64,000 bases of DNA from Tetrahymena thermophila SB210 (Eukaryota > Ciliophora > Oligohymenophorea > Hymenostomatida > Tetrahymenidae), in NCBI RefSeq assembly GCF_000189635.1, contig NW_002476360.1, forward strand, positions 9,887 through 73,886, in the 5' to 3' direction. This document shows positions 13,221 through 26,000 of this stretch, one piece after another. Each line of letters begins with the position of its first letter. Position 1 is the first letter of the stretch. The translations under genes were made by a program, and so were the position numbers. The notes under the pieces are model-generated. The model was not told where the DNA came from, did not search any database, and was given only the letters and a program-made list of their open reading frames with translations.

Positions 13221-15419
13221 TTTATTATTATTATTTTTTAATTTATTATATTTTAAAATATTCAAATTTGGATGGTATTTAAAATAAAGTTTTAAGTTTA
13301 AATAAATTGTATTTTTAAAAGTATGAATATATAATACTTATATAATAAACCTAATTTACGATTAAATTTAGAACAGACTGACAACAAATTATGAGCAAAT
13401 TAAGGAAAGAACAAGAAAATACTTTTATTTTTAAATGGATTTTCTAAAATTATTTTTAAAAACTTAATATATTTAAAATTGAAACATGTTTCATACATTT
13501 AAAGTATTAAAAAATAAAAGAAAAATGAGTCTGTAACAAAAATAAAAATAGTGGTATCTGACCTTAAATGAAATAAAGATTTCAATAATTATTCCAAAAG
13601 TATGAATAATGAATGCTTGAATAGATTTTCAATCAAATTATATGCTAAAATTCTAACTATACCAAATTACATATTTATGTAAATTCAATTTAATGGTAAT
13701 AAAACTTTTATTACAATTTCTTTAAAAGTAGTAGGAATATTTTTGCTTGGTAATTCATATTTAATGAATATCTTAAAATTTATTTTGTTGTTATTTATTC
13801 GTTATAATCATAGCATGATTGAATATTCAGTTTTTAATAAATGATTATCAAATTCGGATTTCAGTAAATTGTTTAGTGTTTTGTTTTAAATTTTGTAAAG
13901 ATTAGTAAAAAACTGTATTTATTTTACTCATAATTCTAATTCAATAGGATTTTTTATTAAAGGGGGGTTTCTCAATTAAGATTTCATCTTATTAATACTA
14001 ATACTTCGATATTATCAAAATAACCTATATATAGTAAATCAAAAATTTTCCATATAAAATCCTCCTCTTACATGTCCCTTAAAAATGGCATCCACCACAG
14101 ATTAAATGATCCATTTTAAATTAAAAAAATATTAATTTTAAATTAAGTTAAGGAACTCGCTAATGCATGAGATATTATTAATTTTTTCCTTATTTCATTG
14201 GCAAAGTTGAATGAATTCACCATAAGGTGTAATTAAATTCAAAAATAGTGGTATTTGATATTAATTACAATAAAATATTTATTGAAATCTAAATCTGAAT
14301 GGTAGATAGATAGAATAGATTTCTAGAACAGATAAAATCCGTTTGAATTTTATTGTGTGTTTTAATTAGTGAATATCATAAAGATAATAAAAAATCCATA
14401 TTTTTCTAAGAATTATATCAAATTGAAAAATAAAATTAATTTCAATAGGATTGAAACAAATTTTAGGTAAAATTATTTATTGATGAAGATTTAATTTATC
14501 TGTAAATTCATTTTAATATATTATTTATTTTTTGTTACTTAATTTGCACTCTTATTCAAAAAGTTAAAATATCAATGAGAGATTACTTTGGCACAAAAAC
14601 CAATAATCAAAGTTAAAAGTAATTAATTAATTTATTTATTTAATGATCTGATAAATTATTGCAGTAATCAAATAGTTAATTACCACAAAACGCATATTAA
14701 TTAAAATTTGTACTTTTACTGAATTTAATATTTGGATTGATACTAATTATAAAAAATCAAAAAAATAGCTTATAGAAAAAACATTTGAAAACATTAACAT
14801 ACATGTGCTGATGGAAATATTCAAAATATCTTTAATGAATTATATTATATTCGTATATTTATAATAAATTCTTAGTCCTAACATTCTCTCTTATTGATTT
14901 GAACTAAAATATAAAGAAAACATTTTCTTAAGTAATTTGTTTCTTAATATCACTTCTTTTGTATTAGAAATAGTGTATTGAATTAATGGTTTTTCATCAA
15001 TAATAGAAAATATTTCAAATAAATTATCAGAAAACTAAAGTTTTGAATGTAATGATGTAAGTTTTTACCACAAAATATAAGTATAAGTTAACACTAACAT
15101 AAATTAATTTTTAAAAGTAAAAGCTATTAAAAGTATGCATATATTAATAAATAATTTGAGAAACTGAGTAATCTTCAACTAAAAATCAATCACAACCATT
15201 CCTATCATATTTTTTAGACAAAAAATCCTAAAATTTTTTTTTTTACTAATTGTGATTATTTAACCTTTTGGGATAGTTGTTATTTTAATAAGACTGGTAT
15301 TGGATTTAAAGTGATTTTATAAAATTTCTTATGGTGAATTATAAATTATTCTATTTTTTTTCCCCTATTATATAAATATTTTTCCAAAAATAGCTTTATT
15401 TATGATATTCAAAGGAATA
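13221..15419. other. Array spacer, type II (upstream of copy E) and array edge
   Basis: Matches the spacer upstream of copy C, including AATAGTGGTATCTG near 13546, a GAATGGTAGATAGA block near 14299 and TTAACCTTTTGGGATAGTTG near 15260. Similarity stops near 15.31 kb, where unique DNA begins. No gene seen. Confidence 0.65.
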
Positions 15420-15850
15420 TTTTATTCGTATTCATCATAGCTAACATTTAACTTCATTATTTTCTTCTTTATTTTCTTGTTCTGCATTAATATTTGAAAC
15501 TAATAGTCTAAAAAGTCCTAATTTTTGTTTTAATAAGTAGCTAATAATTTAAATTTTCTTTTTATTTCTCGATTCTTTTCTTTTCAATTCTTAATCATTA
15601 GACGTTTCAAGTTGTACTAACAAAATTTATTTTAATTTTCACATTAAATCTTTCTTCTAATTCCTGAAGAACTTCTTTTTGTAATAGTTTTTATTTAAAA
15701 TTCAAAAGTTAATGGATTTTTTTCTTCTTTATTTTGAAAACATCACATAGATATATCATATCGAGATGGTGGTATTAAAAAATTTTTAAAAACTCTATGT
15801 AACGTCGACCCTTACATTTTTCACTTTTAATTTAAGATTTTAAGTTAAAA
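15420..15850 (-). pseudogene. Decayed coding patch, possibly a DNA transposase relic
   Basis: On the minus strand this stretch has coding character unlike the flanking spacer. Short in-frame pieces read CDVFKIKKKKIHQLLNF and LQKEVLQELEERFNVKIKI, followed in another frame by LKRLMIK-like and KRKFKLLATY pieces. The order (helix-turn-helix-like segment, LEERF, 'LKRL', basic KRKFKLLATY) recalls N-terminal parts of Tc1/IS630-type transposases, but the match is from memory and weak. It contains in-frame TGA codons and frame changes and lacks a catalytic half. It could instead be a decayed host exon. Confidence 0.25.
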
Positions 15851-17062
15851 TTTTAGGATCTTACTTAAGGAGAGTGTCTTAAACTGAAGGGAACATTAAA
15901 TAAGTATATATTTAATTAGATGAAATTTAAGGTGATATTGAAAGGCACGAAAGGAAAGAAAGTCAAGCAATGTTTATTAGGTTACAGAAAGATTGAATTC
16001 TTTTAAAAAAATATTAGTATTTGTTTATTAATAAATTAATTGATTCAAAGAAAATTCAATCCACCTATTAGTTAAATTTAATTTCTTGAAAATATAAAAA
16101 TAATTGAATAATTTTTAATAATTTTAATAATAGAATTTTATAATAATTAATCACAATAGATATCAAATTTATTTTCTAAAAACTGAATTGTTTTTAGAGA
16201 TAGTTTGATTAATTAATTTAATAAAATTAAGAAATATTTTATAAAAACTAAATATAGATTTAAAACGCTTAAAAAATAAATTTAAATTAAATTCGAATTA
16301 ATTAATTTCTATTATTTTAAATTAGGTTTATTTGATATGTTGAAATAATAAAAGATAAAAACAAATAAAAAAACATTTAAAAGGACAATTCTATTAAAAG
16401 GTATAGAAAATAGTCTAGAACTTTAAATATATAAATTCACTTTGTAGAAAAACAGATAATAATTAATAATTAAAAATGATTGATTGATTGACTAAAATAT
16501 CCTCAATTAAATTTGAAAATTATAAATATAAAAAAACTAAATGGTATTTGTTAGTTAAATAATTAAGTGAGAAGTTCGTTTCTTTAATTAATAAATAAAT
16601 TTATTTGATTGATTATAAATATAAGTATTTTTAATGTAGTTGTTACTTTTAATGAATGAGAAGAAGAATATAATTTGATTTAAAAAAACAAATTTCTTGA
16701 ATATTGGGAATATGTATGTATGTATGCATGTAATATATTCATATATTTGTATTTATTTTTTGCTATACATCTAACTAAGCATTTGCATTGAGGAGAGAAA
16801 AAATATATCAATAACTTAATCAACAGTAAAGCTTTTTGGATAGTATTTCTGAATTAAAATAATGTGTTAATTTATTATTAAAGAACTAAGAGTAGCAAAT
16901 AGTATCAAAAATAAGCAAAAGAGGAAAAGCAAATAAATAAATTACCATTAAAATTCAAAAGGTTCAATAAGAAAATACTCTATAAAAAGGATTAATTAAG
17001 ACTTAGATTTATAAAAAGGGGTTTATATAATAGATTAATATTGATTTATATTGAAAAAATAA
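15851..17062. other. Spacer upstream of the Ca2+ release channel gene
   Basis: AT-rich non-coding DNA of about 1.2 kb with short TATG repeats near 16710-16730. It separates the minus-strand array from the plus-strand channel gene, so it should hold the latter's promoter, but no specific site is recognisable. Confidence 0.6.
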
Positions 17063-20000
17063 ATGCAAGAAGAGTAGCAAGGTGGTGGCGGATAGCGCTA
17101 TATTACTATGGGATCAGTTATATCTTTATCCCATCTTGAAGATAACGATTCGTTCATTTTTATAGATGGTCATATCAAGCAAAAGGTTATGGTGAGAAAT
17201 TTTGGGTTTCTTTCAGGCAAGCTGAATGATGAAAATTTTGGACAAGCTGGATTTAATGTGAAAGAAGATTATTTGGCTAAAAATCTTAAATTTTCTAGTT
17301 GCCTCTTTTAAATTTTGCCCAAATTATCAGATAAATAAAAAGATGAAATACTTTCAAAGACTAAACCCCCTGAGGATGAGACTAGCCATTCAGATGATGA
17401 GGGAAAAGCAAGTAATTAGATAAAGGCAAACTCACGTGCATAAGGTAGCAATACAGGAAGTAATTAATTTGACACTGTTAAAGAAGTAAATATAAATGAT
17501 AATGATGATTATGAGAGTTCATATAAGAAGCCTGCAAAGAAAACTAGTTTAGATAAAGACAAAGTAATTCAGCTACAAGGTAAACTGATGAACGAATTTA
17601 AAGCTAACTACGAAGCATTTGAAAAATACAAGCACAATCGTATAACATATAATTAGACAATTCAACTTATGCATGTTAATTCTTCTAAATTTTTGGCTTG
17701 CTATCCTATTGAGGCTAATATTGAAAAAGGAAACTACAGAGTAACTTTAGATGACTATACATCTGAAAATACTCTCTTTAGAATAGTGCCTGCATTTAAA
17801 TATTAAAAAGATGGTGATCTCGTAATAAGCTTAAAAATTAATCTACTTTTTTTTTTCATTTATTATTTATTAAAATGTCAAAGCTAAACATGTGTGCGGG
17901 ATTAAAAATTTAAGCAACATTAACTTATGCTAAAAAATTGATGATTTTCTATAGCTAAAAAAAAAAATAATTAAGAATTTATAATTATTTAAAAGGATTT
18001 AACTGATTTTATTGTTTTTAACAAAAGACTATTTATGCAAATGAAATCATTGTAATTGAAAGAGTCAATTCCTTCCATAATAAAAAGTCGATACTCCATT
18101 GCTCTGAAGAAATAAATTAGATAAAATAGATTTCTTTTTTAGAAACAAAAAGTCAATTTAAATAAATTGAAGCAAATTTTGTAAATCTTATTTATTCAAA
18201 ATAAAAAGTTTAAATTCATTTTTTTTAATATACAAAATGAAAGAAAAAAGCTGATACTGTTTAAGTGAAGTTGCCATTAAGAGTGGAATAGCATTAGCAT
18301 ACCAAAAAAGTGTTAAAAAGAGAAGTTAATATTTCTATAGAAAACGAAACAGACCCTACAAAGTGGAAAGTTAATTTATTTTCTTATTTGATGGAAAGCT
18401 AGTAGAAATTTTTAAAATGTGGAGATGTTATTTGGCTGCATCACTCAGAAGCAAATGCTTGTTTAGGTGCTACCAGAAAGAGAGAGCTTAAGGATATGAA
18501 TTAAAATGAATGGCATTATATGGATTCTAAAGAGAATCTTTAAGTTAGTATTGTTCCATCTGATATCTCAACAAACTTGGAAGAATATTCAGGAAATACA
18601 TATGGAATGTGGATTATTGAAAAAAAGAATTTCAAAGTTGGAGGTTATGTTTAGTTTGACAACTTTTATCGCTTAAGACATCTCAGCAGTGGGCTTTATC
18701 TTTCAGTTGAGAGTAATCATAAAATTAATAAATATTTTTTTGAAAATGTATTTAATATATTTAATTAAAAGGCCCTCACAGTGATAATTCATAAGGTATT
18801 AGAAAACCAGAAGAAGTACTTCAAATGAAATTAGTGTACATCCCATCAGAAAGTTCACTATTTTAGTTTGTAAGCTTAGAAACCAACCAATTGAGCCAAT
18901 AGTAAAAAATAATAAGATCAGATTCATTTGTTCAGCTACGTCATGTTTTAACTCAGACATGGATTGATATTTCTCAAAATTAAGAGATTAAGCAAAAGTT
19001 AAAAAAGCATAAAACTGGAACTAATTTAGCTTCTGTTTAAGATTTAAACCAACCACCATAAGTACAAGATTTAAATCTAATTAAATAGGAACCTTAAACT
19101 ACCTCAATCAGACCTTTCTTGAGTTAAACCAGAAGTGAGAATTAAGTAAGCTAATTAATTTAATTTGATCTCTTAAGCATGCATAATTAAATTTAATTAA
19201 TTCAATTTTGAAGTTCAACAATATTTAAACAAATAATAAAATACTTTTTATATTTAATTGAGAGATTGTAAGCATCCAATTCTGATTAATAAAATTATTA
19301 TTAAAATAGGTCTTTAAACTTTTTACTGCTAACGAAAGTGATGTTTGGGAAATAAATTATATAAACTCTTCGAGCAAAGAATTGACGAAACTTCTTAAGA
19401 ATATTTAGAAATGTTAAGTTTAAAATTTACAAATAAACTAAGAAAATCCTGTTCAAAATTTAAATATAACCTAAGCTGATTATTAGAAGATTAAATTTAT
19501 GAAAAAGAAATTAAATAAATTGATTGTTTAAATTAAACATTTAAATGAATTTTGTAATAACCGTATGCATAACAGTAGTTTTGATTAAAAATATGGCTCA
19601 ATCAATCATTATAGACAGAAATTACTTAGAGAATAATATTATATCGATATTTTGACTTAGCTTTTGAATATCATTTTTGAATAGCATGAAATAGAATATT
19701 TAAATAACTTGGATGACACTTTTGCTGAAATGAATGAAAGAAAGTAATAGCTAAAGTATAAACAGAACAGAAACAGCAGAAAATCATTTGCCCTTTCTTA
19801 CACTGTACTTAAACCTTAAGACGAAAATAAATTTAAGTTCAATTCTATTGATTACATCAAATTTATTAAGCAAAAAAGATACCTTTGTATTTAAATATAC
19901 AAACTACTAACTTCTATCTGTAAATAAAACTAAGACAACGAATAATACATTTATGACTTGTTTCCTTTATTCTTGTATCACTGCAAATACGTTCCGCAAG

Positions 20001-23000
20001 CAATAGATTGCTTGATCTCTATTATCGGTTCCAACGAAGCTCTTCTATTAAAGATCACTGATAATCTTGTCTTAAAGCGTAAGGAAGGATCTAGGAATGT
20101 GCTCAATTTTGATAGACCAGAATTTAATGAGATTGACTAAAAGCAGTAAATTTTATTTTATTTTTAAATTAAATTAAATTCTTTAAATTTATATTTTTTA
20201 AAAGAAAGTAAAGGATTGTGTAAAAAAGAAAGACCTCTTAGCTTTTGACTATAATGCCAAATGCTCCTGAATAGTCTGCTTAGACTAATTCAGAAAACAT
20301 TATGAACTTTTTTATGGATTTAGTATATGACCCTAAAGCTCCTTTAAAAGCAGATTACTACAGATTCCTTAGCTCTGTGTGCAGATTTAAAAACGATGGT
20401 ATATCATTAAACTAAGAAAGTATTTATAAACTATATAAAAGCATTCAAAATCAAAATTTATATGCTTCTAACTTTGTTGAAAAATTTAAGAATGGAATTA
20501 CTTTCCCTGAGGATCCTAAAGACGTAATATTTTTTATTTTATTCTTCTTTTTGTATAAACATAATCATTATAAATAGCTAAAATAATTGTATCATTAATT
20601 GACTTTCCTCTCTGATTTATCATTCGGTAGAAACTTCTAGTGGCTAAGAGAATTAGTTAGACATTTTAAATTTGATTACTTATTGAAGAACATTTGGGAA
20701 AATATTAGAACTCATTCCACTATTTCTTTGAGTAGTTGCTTCAGTAAATTAGCAATGGCATTATACATAGACCATTATCCATTATACCGCATACACAGAC
20801 CTAACTTTTGCAGGATATTTCATGATGTAATTTGACCATATTACATAATAAATAGAAATAATTTTGTTAAATTTAAATTTATTATTTTAGAGAAATAAAA
20901 GCTGATTTTGTTTTTATTGGAAATAGAAAAAAATATTAAAAATACTTTCTTTTTTTTTGAAATTCTTATTTAAAAATCTTTATCAAAAATATTTTATATT
21001 ATTTAGATTTATTATTAAAATTATTTAGTTAATAATTCAAATTTATTTATTGGAAAAATTAATTAATTAATTAACTTTTTTCATTTGAATAGACAAAAAA
21101 AGAGAAATACGTTTAGAGATTTTAAGCAGATTAAGTAGATTTATATCAAGGATTGCTTAACAACTTGATAAAATATTTAAAGGATATTTCTGAAAAAGTA
21201 GAGTTAGAATTTAGCAATCACCAAGCAGTACCTTAAAAAAAAAATGATAAAGATAAGGGTTAACTAGTTAGATTAGACACAGAGCAAAAAGAAACTAGTA
21301 AAGCAATGGGAGTTTAAATTTTAAATGAAGATTTACTATATTAGTCAGTAAACATGCTTAACTTACTTATAGATTTGGATGTCTTCAACATCATGAGTAG
21401 AATTTAAGACTATGAAAATATTATTTAATATTTGCTAAAAATTTTGATTTACGATAGAATGAATATAGCATTTAGCTCTACAGCATACTTTAATGCTAAA
21501 GGTATATCAGAACAAAAGTAGGATTCTAAAAAAAACGTACTCAAAAAATTAGTCAATATTGAGGGTCTCATTAAGCTCGATGATTTAAATATATTTGGTA
21601 AAAACATTTCCTTTTATTCAAACCTTAATTAACAAACATATTACATAAAACGAACTTTAGATGATGATGAAAATGATGAAAACGAAGAGGAAGAAGACGA
21701 AAACATTGATGAAATTAACAAAGCATCTTCAAAGATAGATGAAAACTAACTCTATCATAACCCATTGATCAGAAGTTACTTAAAGTAAAATCACTTCAAA
21801 TAAATACTGAAATTAGCAACTTTTTAATCTATAGGATGAATTCTTTGCTTGAAAGCTAAATTTAAAGCGAAGAAGATGGAACATAACTAGAAATAAATAT
21901 AAAACTATAAATATGTGATCTCTTTGATAAGCTACTTGATATGAGGCAAGACTATCTTATTGAAAATACAATTTAATGGTTTTACAGGAATATTGGTGGT
22001 TTGATGAACGAAAAAGAATAATCTAAAATAAATGATATCATATTAGATGGTATTGCTAAAGTAATGCCAGATATTCCAAAAACAGGTATTATCGAAATTG
22101 ATAAAGAATATAATAAACCTAAAGAAGAAAATTCGTTGCTTAAGGTACTCTCAACTGATAAGCAAAGGCTTTATAAATTTGAAAATTTCTCTCCAAGTAA
22201 TTTATTTATTTATTTATAACTAAAAACTCAAAAATAAAATGTGCGAAATTAATTTATTAAAAATTAAAAAAAATTAAACAATCTTAAGCATTATTGATTG
22301 AAATTCATTGGAAAGATAAAATATTTTATCATTTATAAATAGATCAATTTTATGATTTGGATACTTGGCTTAGTATTTCATACTTAAAGAATGATGATGA
22401 ATTTAGCAATCCTTCTTTTTCTGTTTTACCATATTTAATGCAGAGCTTTATTTTAATGCACAACCCTCAACTGGAAAAGAAAAGCTTATCATTACTTATG
22501 AGGTTGTTCAATTAACGTTAAGAGCTACTATAAAACCTAAATAAGCTTGAAGTAATATTCGATAAACAAAAAGCCATCCTTTACAAAATAATGACAGAAA
22601 ATATACACGAACTTACCAAACTAATTGAGCAAACAGAAGACTGGTTCGAAGATTTTATAAAAAATGATTAGACTTTTGATTAATGCGAGCCAATTAATAA
22701 AGTCATGGGAATTATCAAGAATCTTAAAAATTGCTTCTATGATGACTTACAATTAGATGAAGTTACACTCAAAATTTCACCAAATAATTCAAAGAAAATT
22801 ATTGATTCAAACAAGCAAAAAATATTTAACTACTTAAAAGCCTACTAGCCAATCCTAGACTTAATCAAAGATGGTAAATCAATAAATAAAGAATTAAAAT
22901 TAATCATATTTTAATTAAAAATTCATTAAAATTAAATAGGTATGCATCATTTTAATGCAATTATGTCTGATAATTCTTAGCCAAGCAAGAAAAAATAAAT

Positions 23001-26000
23001 GGTCTACAATTTATTCAAGGACACTTATGAGTTATTGATAAATTTCTGCATGAATAATGAAGATAACTAAATCCTTTTATATGACTCAATAAATGCTTTA
23101 CTGCAATATTTGCATTATGATGTTGGTTAAATCACTTTACTCTGTGAGATTTTTAGAGACAATATAAATTTATTGAAAGATAAATCAAATCGCTTTATCA
23201 TACAAAGCTTGATTGATCTTATTTTGGATTACGGAAGATAACATAGAGTTTTAGATTTCTTCATAATCTTTTAAAAATGTTAAAATACTTATATATTTGA
23301 TAACTAATTGCTCATTTTGAATACCTTTTTGCCAATTAATGATTTTGGCGAAGATGAATTAAAATTATTGTATTCATATCCGAAGTAAACAGGAGACAGA
23401 TCCTAAATTATTTTAGACTTTAAAAATGAAGACAAAGATAACAATGAAATTTCCTTCATAGATTATTTCCTCTAAAAGAAAACAGCAAAGAAAGATGATA
23501 CCTTTTTCTACCATGCAAAACTTCTAAATATGCTTCTATAAACAACATACACTCAAGTCATAGATGACAAATAAACTATTTTAAACTCTCTAAATACAAA
23601 ATAGAATTTCAACATTTCTATTGCAAAGTTGAAATAAATAGACAGCTAATTTTTAAAAGATTGGCTTATTGAAAATGATAATTTCTTAAAAGAAGTAGCT
23701 GAAATCCCAGAAGAAGATGAAAACAATATCCTAAGCGCCCCAAACAAGCACGAAAATATTCTTATATTCACTCCTAATAGAAAAATGAATCAAGGTTCTG
23801 TAATTTCTAATTTCTCTTAGAAATTCTAATTATCAAAAGATGCATAATTTTCTTAGAGAGGTTTTACCCACTTAAAACCCTATATCTTAGATTTCCTCAA
23901 GAACGTTTACATCCTAGGAGAAAGCTAATCAGGTTTAAATTTATTATTTTATTTTTCTAATTAAACTATTTTTTAAATTTTTTCTAGCCACAGTATTTTA
24001 CTTAGCACCTTTTTGCATTCTCACAAATTCAATTTATAAATTTTAATTAATTTTAAAACTCAATTTTAATTTATTTAATTGAAAATTTATATTAAAAATA
24101 TTTTCATCCAAAACTATTAAAAAATTGTATTTTAAAATTAAAAAATGATTAAAATATCGAAAAATTATTTCATTTAGTAAAAAATATTTAAATTTTACCT
24201 TAAAGTCTAATGAAATAAATTTACTTAGCTTAAGCAATTCATATGAACTATGTAAATGTTAACAAACCTAATTAGATAGTATGCATACAACAATATTAAT
24301 TAAAAATAATAACAAAATAAATTTAGATAAATTATAACAAAAAACCAAATTTTCAAATGTTAATTTCAAAAATTACTTGAGCTAATTAAGCTTTACTTAA
24401 AAAAAAAAAGTTTCTATCCTTATTAATTTTATTATTAAATTACACTTCCTTATGTTATTTAATCTTCTCAATTTTCATGTTTTATTTTCTAATAAATTGT
24501 TTTAAAGCTTATTTTTATATATAAAAAATTTTATCAATATTTTTTTAAAAAAGTGTACCAAGGTGAAATTCAACCATCTTACTAATTCTTAGAGAGAGTT
24601 ATAAATTTTGAAACAAGCAGGATTAGGGATATAAAATCAGCTAATGAAACTACTGAACAATATGCTACTTATATATTTGACCATGTTATACCATTTATGC
24701 AAGCCTATTTTGATAAATACCTTTCTAATATTGTGCACTACTCAGAAAGAGACAGAAAAGATTTATTAGTAATTTAAATATATTATCAGTGTTTAATTAA
24801 CAATTTATATTTTTAAAATAAATAATTTAGGATATGAAATAGTTTGCTAATGAATTAAAGAGGAACATAAGTATTTTTGATCACAAAGTAGAATTTGACT
24901 AGAATTAGAGGATAATAGAGTTTTTAAGGAGAGTATTATAAGATGATGCTATTTAAAATGATATCCTAAAAAATAAGGAGGCAATCTTTAATTTGAATGA
25001 CCAAAGCGACGATCATTAAGATTAAATAGATAGTAATGTTTTTAAAAAAGATATGAACTTGACAGTCTAAAAATCAGAGAGTAAAAAAAATGAAGACTCT
25101 AATCTTTTAGTAAGAAAATATTTGATATTTTTTTTATAATCTCACAAATTAATTTTACTATAAAACAGGAAAGAAATGACTCAAAGGCTGCTGTTGTTAA
25201 GAATAAATCAGCATTTTCAAACTTAACAAATATTGCTACGAAATTGAAGAGCATTAATATTTTAAAACAATTTTCTAGTAAAACTAACCAAAATGCAGAA
25301 TACGATAGTAAAATTTCTGATTATTCTCTGAAAAAGAAATGGAACTGTTTCTTGAAGTGTCTAAACTAAACAGATGAAGTTGAGAATTAAATAAAATTAG
25401 AGAAAATGGCTTTAACAGAAGCTTTATTAGAGGTAAAGTAGTTAATACCGGCTGATGTTTTCAGTTAAATAGAGCCAAAACCAGATCGCTTTGGTTTGAT
25501 TAAAAAATCTATACTTTTCTTGTAGTATGCTGTAGAAGACTCTACAAATAAAGTAATTTTAAAAATGAAATATTTATTTTATACTATTAATTTATCAAAT
25601 AATAGAATACAATTTAGGTCTTATTGAAAGTTCTTAGAATTATGGTAGAAAAATGCAGTGAAACTCCAGAATAAGAAGAAAAAATGCAGAATATTCTTGA
25701 TCAATTAGGTGCCACTCGTATGACTCTTTATGTAATCAGTGAAAATCATAAAAATTTAGACTCAGAGTTACTTAGTGAATTTATTAAGTTCCTTTGTACT
25801 CTATTAAACGGAGGTAATAAAAGAGTGTAGAAGACAATTTATGAATTTTATATAAGTCATTAAAAATCTGAAATGATATTCAAGAGATTTGATAATATTA
25901 TAAGGAAACAAATATCCTCAATAGAATTATAGGTAAATAAATATTTTATTTATTTATCAAATTTGTTTTTTTTCAATATTTTAATTTTTACAAAAAATTA

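Larger units (their letters stand above)
1..15310 (-). repeat. Tandem gene array: five DUF3472 gene-plus-spacer units
   Basis: Start codons lie at 227, 3265, 6494, 10007 and 13220, giving units of about 3.0-3.5 kb. Homology covers both genes and long spacers. Spacers of A, B and D form one type and those of C and E another, so part of the array arose by duplicating a two-gene unit. Homology between the C and E spacers ends at about 8.56 and 15.31 kb, which marks the array's right boundary. Confidence 0.8.

Noticed and set aside
24043-24237. 64-aa minus-strand ORF
   Set aside because: Lies in the long AT-rich intron of the Ca2+ channel; composition is low-complexity F/L/K/N as expected by chance.
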